Assembly (NCBI RefSeq): GCF_003054445.1
Contig: NC_042510.1
Coordinates: 1,054,001-1,118,000 of the forward strand
DNA length: 64,000 nucleotides
Source of the DNA: Pichia kudriavzevii
Taxonomy: Eukaryota; Ascomycota; Pichiomycetes; Pichiales; Pichiaceae
Reading direction: 5' to 3'
This document shows positions 1 to 10,294 of this stretch, in pieces. Under the pieces are notes generated by a model. The model worked only from the letters and a program-made list of their open reading frames with translations. It searched no databases and had not been told where the DNA came from. Each line of letters starts with the position of its first letter. The first letter of the stretch is position 1. Made by a program: the position numbers and the translations under genes.

Positions 1-745
1 GGTCGTTGCGACATTTTTCCATGTGGCGCATGCGGCTTTCTTTCCTTTTTTCTTCAGAGAGTCTAGACTGCCCGGCCGGCGTTATGCGCCACCGAGCCAA
101 TAAGTTTTCTTAATAGGGTAATTTAATGGAATTTGAGATGATTTTCATTTTGACGTTGAGGTTGCTCTTTAGAGAACAATCACAATGGAATTTAACCCCC
201 CCCTCCCCGACCCTCCACGTCCTGCATGTCTAGTTACTGTTTCCATGACAACGTCTGCAAAAGAGGTCTCGAATCAGTAAATCCTACACAAAACTCAGGT
301 CTATAGACAGAAAAAGTCGTATACCCGTCTCGGTCATCCCTCCTGTTGCATGTAAGTTGCAGGACCGGCATTATTCTTTCTGTTTGTTTGTTTTTGTTTT
401 TTTTTTTTTCATTTCAAACGTCTTTTCTTTTGATCTGATGTTTAATTAGGTATAAAAAGGACAACCAATTCTCTATGTTTCTCCAAAGTTGTCCTACATC
501 TCTGTCTCTGTGTCAGACGGAATTATTGTAGGCTCTCTCCCAGTAAAGGAAACGAATAGTCTTTCACTTCATATAGAATTTATCAAACAGAAAAGAATAA
601 AAGCTTTTTTTTTTCTCTTCTTCTTCTCCATATTCAACTTTCCTTCCAACTACTTATACACTCCCTTAGATACATCAACGAAAAATTTAAATTAGTCACT
701 CCTTAACTAAAAATCCAAAAGAGAAAACACAAAATACTATCCATA
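1..745 (+). promoter_or_regulatory. Upstream region of the SUN-family gene
   Basis: No convincing gene lies in this stretch. A TATA box (TATAAAAA, 451-458) sits about 295 bases before the SUN start codon at 746, and the leader between them is rich in T and CT tracts. C-rich and T-rich runs occur near 196-216 and 389-409. The short open frame near 489-695 starts without an ATG and has no protein-like composition. The window edge cuts this region, so it may also hold the 3' flank of an unseen neighbour. Confidence 0.5.
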
Positions 746-1666
746 ATGTTATCCATCAAAGCTGTCTCTCTCATTGTTTTGTCCTGTTTTGTCTCGGAAT
801 CCATTTCTGCACCAACTCCAGCACATTTCCACCATGCACACAAACGTGATAATGGCAAAACGTGTTCTTTCCCCAACTCCAATGGCATGGTGCAGGTTTT
901 CAACAACAAGGACTCAAGTTCTGAAGGTTGGGCACAAGACGGCCCATGCAAGGCAGGGTCCTATTGTCAATATGCGTGTCAACCAGGTTACTTGATGGGC
1001 CAATGGAACCCTCAGGTGGACACCTACTCTTACCCGGGCTCCCAAGATGGTGGTTTATACTGTAACGAGGACGGTGAGCTATCCAAACCAATCTCAAACA
1101 ACGATTATTGCTACAAGGGTAAAGGTACTGCACAAGCAATCAACAAGACTGGCCAAAATGTTGCATTTTGTCAAACCGTCTTGCCAGGTAACGAGGAGAT
1201 GCTAATTCCAACAGACGTGTCTGCTGGTTCATCAAACGATTTGGCTGTTCCAGGCACTGATTACTGGGCAAAGACCGCCTCTCACTTCTATATTAACCCG
1301 CCAGGTGTCTCTGCCGAAGAAGGTTGCAGATGGGGATCAACCGCTAATCCATATGGAAACTGGTCTCCCTATGTTGCCGGTTTCAATATGGACGACAGTG
1401 GCAACACTTATGCCAAAATTGGTTGGAATCCAATTTATTTCGAAGACTCTTCTCCATTTAAGAACGAAAAACCAAGTTTTGGTGTCAGATTAAAGTGCGA
1501 TGATTCAAGTAAATGTAATGGTAATACTTGTGAAATCAATCCAAATACTTATGGCCTCAATAAAGTCAGCAACTCTGGTGAACAACAAGACTCAGATGGT
1601 GCTGCTTGGTGTGTTCTGACTGCATCGGGAAATTCTGGTGTCAGCATTGAAGTTTTCGACCTTTAA
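746..1666 (+). CDS. SUN-family secreted cell-wall protein (SUN4/SIM1/UTH1/NCA3 type)
   Basis: A 306-residue secreted wall protein of the SUN family, which acts in wall remodelling and septation, probably on beta-1,3-glucan. Residues 1 to about 21 form a signal peptide ending Ser-Ile-Ser-Ala, and a Kex2-like Lys-Arg lies at 33-34. The rest is the SUN domain, with the family's cysteine cluster (C-x5-C-x3-C, then the next cysteine 27 residues on) and the C-terminal Ala-Ala-Trp-Cys block. It lacks the long Ser/Thr-rich spacer of SUN4 and SIM1, so it is closer in size to NCA3 or UTH1. The ATG at 746 gives a clean signal peptide, and a TATA box lies about 295 bases upstream. Which paralogue it represents cannot be decided here. 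Confidence 0.9.
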   Translation: MLSIKAVSLIVLSCFVSESISAPTPAHFHHAHKRDNGKTCSFPNSNGMVQVFNNKDSSSEGWAQDGPCKAGSYCQYACQPGYLMGQWNPQVDTYSYPGSQDGGLYCNEDGELSKPISNNDYCYKGKGTAQAINKTGQNVAFCQTVLPGNEEMLIPTDVSAGSSNDLAVPGTDYWAKTASHFYINPPGVSAEEGCRWGSTANPYGNWSPYVAGFNMDDSGNTYAKIGWNPIYFEDSSPFKNEKPSFGVRLKCDDSSKCNGNTCEINPNTYGLNKVSNSGEQQDSDGAAWCVLTASGNSGVSIEVFDL

Positions 1667-2797
1667 GCTTAAAGACTTCCCCACCTTAATGATATGCTTA
1701 TACAACCCAACTTGCTACATATATATATGATGTTGAATTTAAGATGAACTGAAGAAACATCGGTTTGTTTCTCTCTTTCATTTTGTTTCACAAAGAGTTC
1801 TTTTCTTTTCACTGTTCGTTTTTTGTTACTTTTTGTCTTTCTTTTCTAGACTTATATACCAACTTTTTGTACGGCACTTTTAAATGTATTATACCCTATC
1901 TTCCATGGATCATGCATGTCTCCGAGATTGACAATAAAGTTAACTCCCAAACAGCTAAACATTGAGACAGGCTTGCTTTTTTGTTCTTTACTGCGAAGGT
2001 TGCTGTATTGGGTTTCTTGTTCTTATAACAACTCGTGGAGAATCTTCTCCAGATTGTTCTACTAACGAAGATCCAATAGCAGCATATATATAATAGATGG
2101 CATTCCATAAAAATTAGCTATTTCCACTTGAAAGAAGAAGGTACTAACAACCATGAAGGGCTCCACATGAAAACATATGTGAAGGAAGTGGATAGCACAG
2201 ATGTATGCCATTTCATTCCACTGCTAGCAATCACCTACATGCACCTTGTTGCTACGGCGATACTTACTCTACTGAATTTCTCCCGAACTATAGCCTAGAG
2301 ACATTCTATACACCATACGAGCTGTTTTCCAGTTTTAGTTTAAAAGGTTCATCTAAAAATGAAAACAAAACACAGGTCACATGACCACAATGGAGCTCTC
2401 TTTGAATTGCGCGGAAATTGGTCTGAAATTGCGTTGGAAAGTTTGACAGCACCCAATTATACGGGGAAGAAAGAAAGTATCACCATTAAAAATATGCAAT
2501 ACCATGAAGTTGCCCATTATTCTACAGTCCAACTTGTTAGTTTTGGATCCCCTTTTGAGCAGAGGTACAAGACAACACACACTCCATTCATTTGAGCAGA
2601 CTCATTTTTCCAAACATGGTTGTTTTTCGTTGTTGTTGGTTTCGTTTTTGGAACACGGCCTAACTTTTCCCTACAGCTTGAGAAGTTAGTGGTGATTTTA
2701 AAGGGGACTTTGATCTATATAGGTGAATATTGCCTCAATCGCTGCAGTTGGATAGTTATATTCCAAGGAGCTAAGAAACACGAAATCATCAAGGGAA
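1667..2797. other. Intergenic region with a TATA box for the downstream gene
   Basis: About 1.1 kb without a supportable gene. The first part holds the 3' end of the SUN gene (AT-rich, with a TA repeat near 1720-1728). A TATA-like TATATAGG at 2716-2723 lies about 80 bases before the next ATG (2798). Short open frames here overlap on both strands and show no conserved motif. Confidence 0.5.
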
Positions 2798-4510
2798 ATG
2801 AGAATCATCATTGATCTGAAAGGTTTCGATTCCACATGTATTTCAGTAAACCTCAAATCATATGCACCCTCTGCATTTGCGCTTCAATCAACAGTTCAGT
2901 TTGAGGAAGCAAGAAAGGGTGGATACAAGGGTTTTGATCGTGCTGATCTCGAGTACCGTGCTTACTACCTGTTACAGAGACAGACGTTCATATATTACCA
3001 ACTTTCGATGCTTAGGTACTTGCTATCAAAACCACATAGAGAGACTTTCTTCCCTAGGAAATTGTACTATGTGGGGCCACATAGCTTTATTCCTTCTAAG
3101 GAAGATATTGATGATTATATTGAGAAGCCCAGGGTTGTCTATCTGTTTTCACGGCACAACTACAATCAGTTTGTCTCCATTGTTATGTCAAGAAAGAACG
3201 AGACGGAACTCCAGCTCTTGAAAATCGAGGAGGATCATTCAGGGATTAAGGAATTTGTGCAATCGAATTGGAGGAGCTTTAAAGATGGAATTTACAAAGT
3301 GTTGTTGATTAAAGAGCCTGGATTTACCGTGTTTGATTGGGAGAAGTTTGATAGATTCTATGACAAGTTTAGTTGTTCATTGCAGTGGTTCGAGACTCTT
3401 GATATCCGTAACTCACCAGAGGTTTACTTACACGAGCTTAGAGATGGGTTGGCGCTCTCGGAATATTTAAGCTTTGTTATTACTGGCCAATGCCGTGGTG
3501 GGAATAGGAGCATGCTTTACGATAGAGTCAAGTCCATTGAAGAGACAAATCATGAAAAGCGGAAGGTATATGGTATTGAACATGGTGCTATCAACTTGCT
3601 ACTTAAAGGCTTTGAATTAAGAGAGAAGATACACAGACACCGTCAAAGGAGGAGGGAATGGAATGATCTGAAAATTGAAGATAATGCAGCAGGAAAAGAG
3701 GTTAGGAAGGCCAGTGGCGTGGAAGGACGCTATAATTCATGTACAATGAATGCAAGCACAATCACCGAAGTTGGTTCCACTACCAGTTCAGTAAATGGAT
3801 TAGGCACCGAGTCCGTAGATTTTTTTGAAAAATTATGTAGTACATTAAGAGCAGAGAAAAATAAACACAGTTGGTGTATACATACCCCACAGAAGACCAA
3901 AGAACCTAAGGAAAAGGAAAAGGAAAAGAAAAAATCCAAGGAGGGGTTTATCCTTAATGAGGTTGCCGATGCATATGGTAGAAAGACTCCAAATTCAAAG
4001 AATATAGGGCCTTGGTTATCCCGAGTAGTGGCAAACCGTCGCTCAAGGAGAGATGAGAGTGCATGTCACACCAATAAGATAGTAAAGGACGCTCTCTTGA
4101 CAGATTCAGCACATCCATATCCATTTTTCAAATTTGTACAGGGCGTATATGGCAGTGACTGTGAGCTCGACCAGCCGGTGATGGTTGGTGAGGAATATGT
4201 GAGATATGGATGGACGTTTTATAGGGAAGCAGCTCTATGGGATGAGGTTGTAGCGACTTACCAAGAAATCACTCCCGAAGAGGACCGGTATTTTGGGTAC
4301 AATACTAGAACTAAACGGTGGTCAAGCTGGTGGAACAGGTATGACAGACGTGTATGTTCTGCTCTCCAGCAGCTACAGAAGCGTTATTTAGATGTCAACT
4401 CTGGAACCTCCAAGTTACAGCAGTTAAGTGATCAAGAAGCTAGAGATCGAGACAACGTGCTGCAAGTGACTTCGATGAATGTTAACACAGGAAAGTCTTC
4501 TGAAAGCTAA
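2798..4510 (+). CDS. Unrecognised 570-residue protein
   Basis: A long open frame with an ATG start and a TATA box about 80 bases upstream. I do not recognise the family. The N-terminal two thirds (about 1-300) looks like a globular domain rich in Tyr, Phe and Arg. It is followed by a charged, basic stretch (about 280-310), a low-complexity Lys/Glu run near residues 365-385, and a second tryptophan-rich block near 465-530 (Tyr-Gly-Trp-Thr-Phe, then several Trp). No signal peptide or membrane segment is evident. Its length and even codon use make a chance frame very unlikely. The gene stands alone, with about 1.1 kb before it and 2.5 kb after it. It may be a lineage-restricted yeast gene. Confidence 0.75.
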   Translation: MRIIIDLKGFDSTCISVNLKSYAPSAFALQSTVQFEEARKGGYKGFDRADLEYRAYYLLQRQTFIYYQLSMLRYLLSKPHRETFFPRKLYYVGPHSFIPSKEDIDDYIEKPRVVYLFSRHNYNQFVSIVMSRKNETELQLLKIEEDHSGIKEFVQSNWRSFKDGIYKVLLIKEPGFTVFDWEKFDRFYDKFSCSLQWFETLDIRNSPEVYLHELRDGLALSEYLSFVITGQCRGGNRSMLYDRVKSIEETNHEKRKVYGIEHGAINLLLKGFELREKIHRHRQRRREWNDLKIEDNAAGKEVRKASGVEGRYNSCTMNASTITEVGSTTSSVNGLGTESVDFFEKLCSTLRAEKNKHSWCIHTPQKTKEPKEKEKEKKKSKEGFILNEVADAYGRKTPNSKNIGPWLSRVVANRRSRRDESACHTNKIVKDALLTDSAHPYPFFKFVQGVYGSDCELDQPVMVGEEYVRYGWTFYREAALWDEVVATYQEITPEEDRYFGYNTRTKRWSSWWNRYDRRVCSALQQLQKRYLDVNSGTSKLQQLSDQEARDRDNVLQVTSMNVNTGKSSES

Positions 4511-7004
4511 CGGGTAAGCTCTTGTGCAGGGGTATATTATGAGTGAGATGTTTTTCCGTCAACGGATATTCAGACAGTAGAGAAAAAAGTGCCTATGATA
4601 CATGTGAAACTACCATTTTGGGTTGAAGACAAGAGGGAGGTGACCAAAGAAGTTTATCATGGTTCCCCTCATAAAAGCAAGCAAAAAGCTATACCCAAAG
4701 AGCTTTTTGAGTTTCAAAAGATGTAAGCAACCTCGATACAGAAACAGAGTTGTCTCTTTTTTGGAGCTTGATATTGGCGACATTAATGACTCGGTTGGTT
4801 CAGTTGAAGGGGAAAAAAAGTACTTTTTTTTTGTGGAGTCTTTGAACACAAGGCATTTTCCCCAGCATTAGCTGATTTCTGTAATGCAACTCTCTAGTCA
4901 TCAATTGACTCTGATGATCATCCAAGCCGGCCTAATGTTAAACGTTAATGTTCTATTGGCCCATCTTTGCACTATTTTCATACCCACATGGAGTTCACTT
5001 GCCAGTGACTAGAGCTACAAAGGGCCAAGAATGGGACCAACGTCGTCTTATTTTAATAAATACGATCTTACAGGGCTTGTGGAAATTCAGCAAGTTTCTC
5101 AGGGTGAGTCAATTGGTTGTGCAGTATTGCCGTTGGTTGGTGCCAGGGGTAGACACTTGGCTGAGCTGTACCGACTATTCCAGCGCTTTAACGGGGATAC
5201 TGGGAGAAGCCACATTGGAGATGCTGTAGTGGATCGTGAATTTAAGCATACTGTACTGAAAACCAGTCACTATGTGTGGTTGCTTGTTCTACAAGAATAA
5301 TCATTGAAGGCCACTGTCAGCATATTACCAAAATGGTGACGGGCTCGAAGATGACGATGCCCATACCAGGTAGAGCTCTCCTTCAATTTTAAGTCGAAAT
5401 GTCCTTTGTATCTCTCTGTATTTGAGTTTGTCCTACTTTGCATATTCTTGAATTCCTGGATTTCTCACATCTTGTCCGAGTTTCAGAATTCCATGTTCCT
5501 TATGGTAAACCATCTCTCATGGTCTTTTCCATTTGTTTCCCCAAAATGGAATTCCCTACATCCTAACCTCTATACAACTACACATCTATATATAGATATC
5601 TGTATCTCCTTGCTCAATTGAGCACCATATCGGTGCCAGAACCGGCAAAGAACAGCCTCCTCATGAAGGATGTACGCATGTGGTCTCAGCTCATCTAACC
5701 CTTCACCACCTTCACTGAGGGTTTACGGGTTTTTCCCGAAAACAACATACAGCACAAATTCCGTCCGTTGAAGAAAAAAAAAAATCAAATCTAACAATGT
5801 GAACCCAGCTTTCTTGTTGGAGTGCATAAACACATACGGCTTAACAATGGGCGTTGTCTGTAAGGTGCTTGCCACGCATACATGCATCTCCTATTAGGAA
5901 GGCGCCGTCCTGTGATCCAAGTTATTTTTTGATGCGTGTATCATTCACAAGGTTTGCTCCTGTCTCCAATCTCTCTTGGATTTGTCTTGGAAAAATACCA
6001 AACCGTGCTGTAAACCCGACGGCAACAATACTGTAAGACGTTGTCTCCGAGACAGAGTACCTCAAAGCACTCGCAACGGTTGCACGACATGTAGAGACAT
6101 GTAGTGAAGAGACGGCAGAAACTATATAATAAACAGATGCAGGAGTCAGAGACAATTGACCGGTTCTACTTTTGCTTTGTTCTCTCATCCTCTTCCTCTT
6201 AGTCTTCCTCTTAGTCTTCCTCTTAGTCTTCCTCTTAGTCTTAGTCTTCCTCTTCACCCGTTACCATGCAGCTTCCACCCCCATTTCTGCGGCCTCTCCA
6301 TTATGCAAAATAAAAAAAAAATTGTGCATGGCATCAGGTAGATGCATTCCGGCACTACATGTCTACACCTTCTTACCAACTAGCTTGCTCTCCTCCAACC
6401 CTATCCAACTTTCTACTACTCCATCTTCAGAGAGAGCCCTGGCAATACACATGCTAACGTTGACACCCATTCTGTACACTCAGCTTAAACGAGTGATAGT
6501 AAACATCTATACATCTCTACCTTGATTCTCGAAAGCTACTGTGTTGGTTGCAGAGAAATAGCCGTATTGGGTGTTTTGTAAGAGAGTCAATTGCCGAAAT
6601 TGGAACAATGTCGCCCACTAAGAAGATGAAGTTTTTTTTTTTTTTTAAACCTCTAGTGAGGATTTGCGTTCCTGTGAGAGCATTCGAAACCCCCCAAAGA
6701 GGAACGAGGGGGGGGGTTTAAATAAAGGTGGAGATCCCAAACTTAACAGAGAATGCGATTTTCCTATGTGGAGAGTGGTTTATAAAGAAAAGGATTCTTT
6801 CAAGAAGGGATTTGCTATTGCTCAACGACTGGGCATTCGACATACCAAGGGACACAGGGACCACTATAGCACGACAAAGGGTACTTTGGAGAAGCACAGA
6901 TATAAACACTGGTTGAAACATCAGTACCAAAATAGACACAAATAGAAACATATAGAGAGTTTAGTTTTTTTGAAGATTACTTTGAAGAGTTTGAATAACT
7001 GAAG
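4511..7004. other. Unusually long intergenic region before the zinc transporter
   Basis: About 2.5 kb without a clear gene. Contents: an isolated 89-codon ATG frame at 5031-5300 with no recognised motif; a 12-bp tandem repeat at 6195-6254; a T run near 6633-6646; and a G run near 6709-6718. A TATA-like TATAAAGA at 6781-6788 lies about 220 bases before the ZRC1-like ATG. The 111-codon minus-strand frame across the tandem repeat is only the repeat translated (Lys-Arg-Lys-Thr units). I did not find a clear Zap1 zinc-response element. Confidence 0.45.
6195..6254. repeat. 12-bp minisatellite
   Basis: Four perfect head-to-tail copies of CCTCTTAGTCTT occupy 6195-6242, followed by a shortened partial copy to about 6254. 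The unit length is a multiple of three, so it creates repetitive open frames on both strands, but nothing else supports coding. Confidence 0.85.
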
Positions 7005-8468
7005 ATGGGATTGTCAAAGAAAGAGATCAAGATCCTGACGCTCCTTTTCATCGACACTGCCTTCTTCTTCTTGGAGATCATTGTCGGTTATATGGTCAAC
7101 TCGTTGGCTCTTATTGCAGACTCCTTCCATATGTTGAACGATATCATCTCCTTGGTTGTTGCATTATGGGCCGTGAATGTTGCCAAAAATCGTTCTGCTG
7201 ATGCAGAATATACATACGGCTGGTTACGTGCAGAAATCTTGGGTGCTCTTATTAATGCAGTCTTTTTAATTGCATTATGTTTCACCATTTTAATTGAAGC
7301 CCTACAGAGACTACTCGATCCTCCTACAATTACAAACCCAAAGTTGATTTTGGTTGTCGGTACTCTAGGTTTGATCTCTAACATTGTGGGCCTCTTTTTA
7401 TTCCATGAACATGGCCACTCTCATGGCGGAGGAGTAGACTCGGGTGATGGACATTCACATTCCCATGGTGGCTTCTTCACTCCGCAAGACGAAGAAAGCG
7501 AAATCGAAGACGTACATGGCCACAACCACAACCACAACCATAGTCATGCCGATGATGGAGCACACGCCGACACACACGCAGATGTACATGGTCATTCCCA
7601 TGCTGAAAGGCCAAGATCAAAGTCAGTTTATTCCAAACACGCAACCAACGAAACCACCCCACTAATGGACAGTGCATTTGGTGAAAGCGAAGAAGATTTG
7701 CGTAAGATTATGCCATCCTATGTTGTTGGCCAATTGGACAGACCTGCCACTAAGAAGCCAAGGGGTAATAAGAACGAAGCTCACCAAAAATCAATGAATA
7801 TGGAGGGTGTCTTTTTACATGTTTTAGGTGACGCACTGGGTAACATTGGTGTTATGGCCAGTGCAATATTCATCTGGAAAACTGACTACTCATGGAAGTA
7901 TTACTTTGATCCTTTTATTTCTCTAGTTATTACGTGCATCATTTTCTCATCCGCTTTGCCACTATGCAAGAGATCATCTAGAATCTTATTGCAGGGTACC
8001 CCTTCAACTGTCGTTACTTCCGACGTTATCCAAGATGTCCTTCAGATTCCATCCGTTATAGGTGTCCATGATTTCCATATTTGGAACTTAACTGAAAAAT
8101 TGATGATTGCATCATTGCACATCGAGTTGGATTGTTCCCCAGATGATTTCCTTAAAGTAGCTTCCGATATTAAAGCCTGCCTGCACGATTATGGTGTTCA
8201 CAGTGCCACCATTCAACCAGAATTCTCAGCTTACTATAACAAACAGCATATGTTACCTCATTCTTTCTCCTCAAGCTCTAATTTGAAACAAGACGCAGCT
8301 AATTCTGCTTTAACCTCAGCTCCTCCGATTTTCAACATCTCATCAAACGTCCAAAGTGATGCTCCAGCTAGTTCATCAACTGATAGAACCCAGGTAGACA
8401 AAAAGAATGATATTCATTGTCTAATAGATGCTTCTGTTAACTGCACAACAACCAACTGCCTGAAATAA
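7005..8468 (+). CDS. ZRC1: Vacuolar zinc/cobalt exporter of the CDF family (ZRC1/COT1 type)
   Basis: A 487-residue cation diffusion facilitator. In yeast ZRC1 and COT1 load zinc and cobalt into the vacuole in exchange for protons. Transmembrane segments cover roughly residues 9-30, 33-55, 74-98 and 112-135. A long His-rich cytosolic loop follows (about 136-205, many His-Gly-His and His-Asn-His units), then two more transmembrane segments. Both family metal-site motifs are present: His42/Asp46 in TM2 and His272/Asp276 in TM5. A cytosolic ferredoxin-like C-terminal domain follows, ending in a Ser/Ala-rich tail. In S. cerevisiae ZRC1 and COT1 are duplicates, so this is probably the single unduplicated copy; the symbol could equally be COT1. 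It converges on the next gene with 143 bases between them. Confidence 0.9.
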   Translation: MGLSKKEIKILTLLFIDTAFFFLEIIVGYMVNSLALIADSFHMLNDIISLVVALWAVNVAKNRSADAEYTYGWLRAEILGALINAVFLIALCFTILIEALQRLLDPPTITNPKLILVVGTLGLISNIVGLFLFHEHGHSHGGGVDSGDGHSHSHGGFFTPQDEESEIEDVHGHNHNHNHSHADDGAHADTHADVHGHSHAERPRSKSVYSKHATNETTPLMDSAFGESEEDLRKIMPSYVVGQLDRPATKKPRGNKNEAHQKSMNMEGVFLHVLGDALGNIGVMASAIFIWKTDYSWKYYFDPFISLVITCIIFSSALPLCKRSSRILLQGTPSTVVTSDVIQDVLQIPSVIGVHDFHIWNLTEKLMIASLHIELDCSPDDFLKVASDIKACLHDYGVHSATIQPEFSAYYNKQHMLPHSFSSSSNLKQDAANSALTSAPPIFNISSNVQSDAPASSSTDRTQVDKKNDIHCLIDASVNCTTTNCLK

Positions 8469-8611
8469 CTATGCCGTTTGGACTTAGATTAACAGTTTCC
8501 CTGGTATTGTGTTTATAGTACTTCATAATTATAATTAAAAAAAACTTACCCTAATATACACAAATCTTTAAATATGAGAGGGGGGAAAACGGACCCAGTT
8601 GGGTTTCCAAC

Positions 8612-10294
8612 TTACCATTCCAAACTATCTGCCCAATATACTTTTTTCTGTCCTTTATTATTGATCCCCTCTTTGACGTAGAACGATTCACCAACTCTTG
8701 GACGTTTGAATGCAGAGGTATTCAAGTTTAGTGTACCTGGATCCTTTATTTCGTAGATGTTAGAGTTTCCCAAATGTGAATGCCTGTTTTCCTTTCCTTC
8801 GTCAACTGTGTTCATACCGTTACGTTTGTAGAACTGTTGTTTCTCCTGCAGAGAATAAAATCCTTTGAAGTTAGTCACATTAGAGTTGATATTTTGATCA
8901 CTGGAACTTTGGTTCATTAACGCTTCCCGACGTTCGCTCAGTGTATTATGAATTGCAGGTTTAGCACTCGCAGACTGTTGTTTCCGCCTACTAGGATTGG
9001 CTTTGGCTCGAAATCCTTTAATAATGGCACTCTTACGGACACCATTGATTGCAGGACCCGAAGTTGGAATATTTACAACTTCGGTGGTTTTCTCAGGTAT
9101 TGGTATTCCATTACTGTTTTGTGCATTTATCTCAGTGGCATATTTGGTGGCATCATCTAACGAACCATCACTCGATTCCACAATCAGGTTCAATAAGCTC
9201 GAGGGTATCGGTTTCATTGCAGATTTCAGGTTTTCTACAAATATATGATGATGTGGAAGGCATTTGGAATGTTTGTCGTTTATTATGGTTACTTGATGAT
9301 GACTGTTACCTCTTTTGAGATGATTATCTTCGTTTAACGTCTCATCTGATTCTTGAGATGAAATGGAACTTCTAACTTTGCTGTTTAAATCAGAATGGAT
9401 TTTGAGAGGGATTCCTGACGTTGTATTATTTCTAGCTTTTATAATGGAGTTTCTCTTTGTGGTGAAAACGTTGGAATATGGATCATATAGAGATGGAATA
9501 TTTGAGTCGATGGGTCTCTTGAGGCTGTTACTATGTAAAGATTGCAATCCTGTATTTGGAGATTCAATTGATAAATCATTAGTTTCTGTTTGTAGGTTAA
9601 GGTCCAGCTCTAGTTCATCTTCGGTCTCCACGTCGGAGTCCCACGTGTTTGACCGCATAACGCAATCGAGTTCCAAATCATCCATTAAACTCCCGTTATT
9701 TGTCTCGGTAATGTCAATCTTGGTAGGATGTGTGAAATCCAAGAGTGTATTCTTATAATTTCCAGTTTCTTGCGGTATATTCATTTGCGAAGTTACTGAT
9801 TTCAAATAAGAACTAAAATTAAAAGGCCTTGACGTTCCAATCTGTGGTACCATGGAGAAAATAGAGCACCCACCTTCTGGCTGATTGGCAAAACCTATAT
9901 CAAAGAAACTCCTATCTTGGACATCATGTTTCATCTTTTTATTTGGCGTATCACTGCGATTTTCGGTTGCATTTTGTGGAAGTTTAGTCGGAGGAGGTAG
10001 CAAAGGTGTAAATAGATCTATTGGCTCGCTCGAGGCTTGGTTTTGAAAGTCGTCAAGAATACTAAATGTTTCACCATGGCTTGATTTGTTGAACAGCAAC
10101 GGCTGTCTCGTTTGGCTATGAAGAGCTTCTAGTTCCATTGCACCCCTACTGTTTTTCCGTCTGTGGATCCGTTTCATGGGCGAGGAGACATTCTTCTTGG
10201 GAGGTAATAACTTTGGAATATTCATGCTGGCTGAACTTGGCCCCAAGAACGGCGATTGAAAAATCGTTTTGTTATCTGTGGTATCATGCGACAT
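8612..10294 (-). CDS. Unrecognised 560-residue protein with a C-terminal PP1-docking-like motif; positional SFG1 candidate
   Basis: A Ser/Asn-rich, mostly disordered-looking protein with an ATG start at 10294. Near the N terminus is a full CDK-type site (Ser-Pro-Met-Lys) followed by a basic patch (Arg-Ile-His-Arg-Arg-Lys), which could be a nuclear localisation signal. An acidic block lies near residues 205-235. The extreme C terminus reads KKVYWADSLEW; Lys-Val-Tyr-Trp fits the RVxF class of docking motifs for protein phosphatase 1 (Glc7). By sequence I do not recognise the family. By position it lies between a ZRC1/COT1-like gene and an SPS4-like gene, where S. cerevisiae has SFG1 (YOR315W), a nuclear protein affecting surface growth and a reported Cdc28 substrate. 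That name is inference from gene order only. Confidence 0.75.
   Translation of the reverse strand: MSHDTTDNKTIFQSPFLGPSSASMNIPKLLPPKKNVSSPMKRIHRRKNSRGAMELEALHSQTRQPLLFNKSSHGETFSILDDFQNQASSEPIDLFTPLLPPPTKLPQNATENRSDTPNKKMKHDVQDRSFFDIGFANQPEGGCSIFSMVPQIGTSRPFNFSSYLKSVTSQMNIPQETGNYKNTLLDFTHPTKIDITETNNGSLMDDLELDCVMRSNTWDSDVETEDELELDLNLQTETNDLSIESPNTGLQSLHSNSLKRPIDSNIPSLYDPYSNVFTTKRNSIIKARNNTTSGIPLKIHSDLNSKVRSSISSQESDETLNEDNHLKRGNSHHQVTIINDKHSKCLPHHHIFVENLKSAMKPIPSSLLNLIVESSDGSLDDATKYATEINAQNSNGIPIPEKTTEVVNIPTSGPAINGVRKSAIIKGFRAKANPSRRKQQSASAKPAIHNTLSERREALMNQSSSDQNINSNVTNFKGFYSLQEKQQFYKRNGMNTVDEGKENRHSHLGNSNIYEIKDPGTLNLNTSAFKRPRVGESFYVKEGINNKGQKKVYWADSLEW

Noticed and set aside
5922-6257. Minus-strand 111-codon frame with Lys-Arg-Lys-Thr repeats
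   Set aside because: Mostly the translated 12-bp minisatellite; no conserved domain and no promoter evidence.
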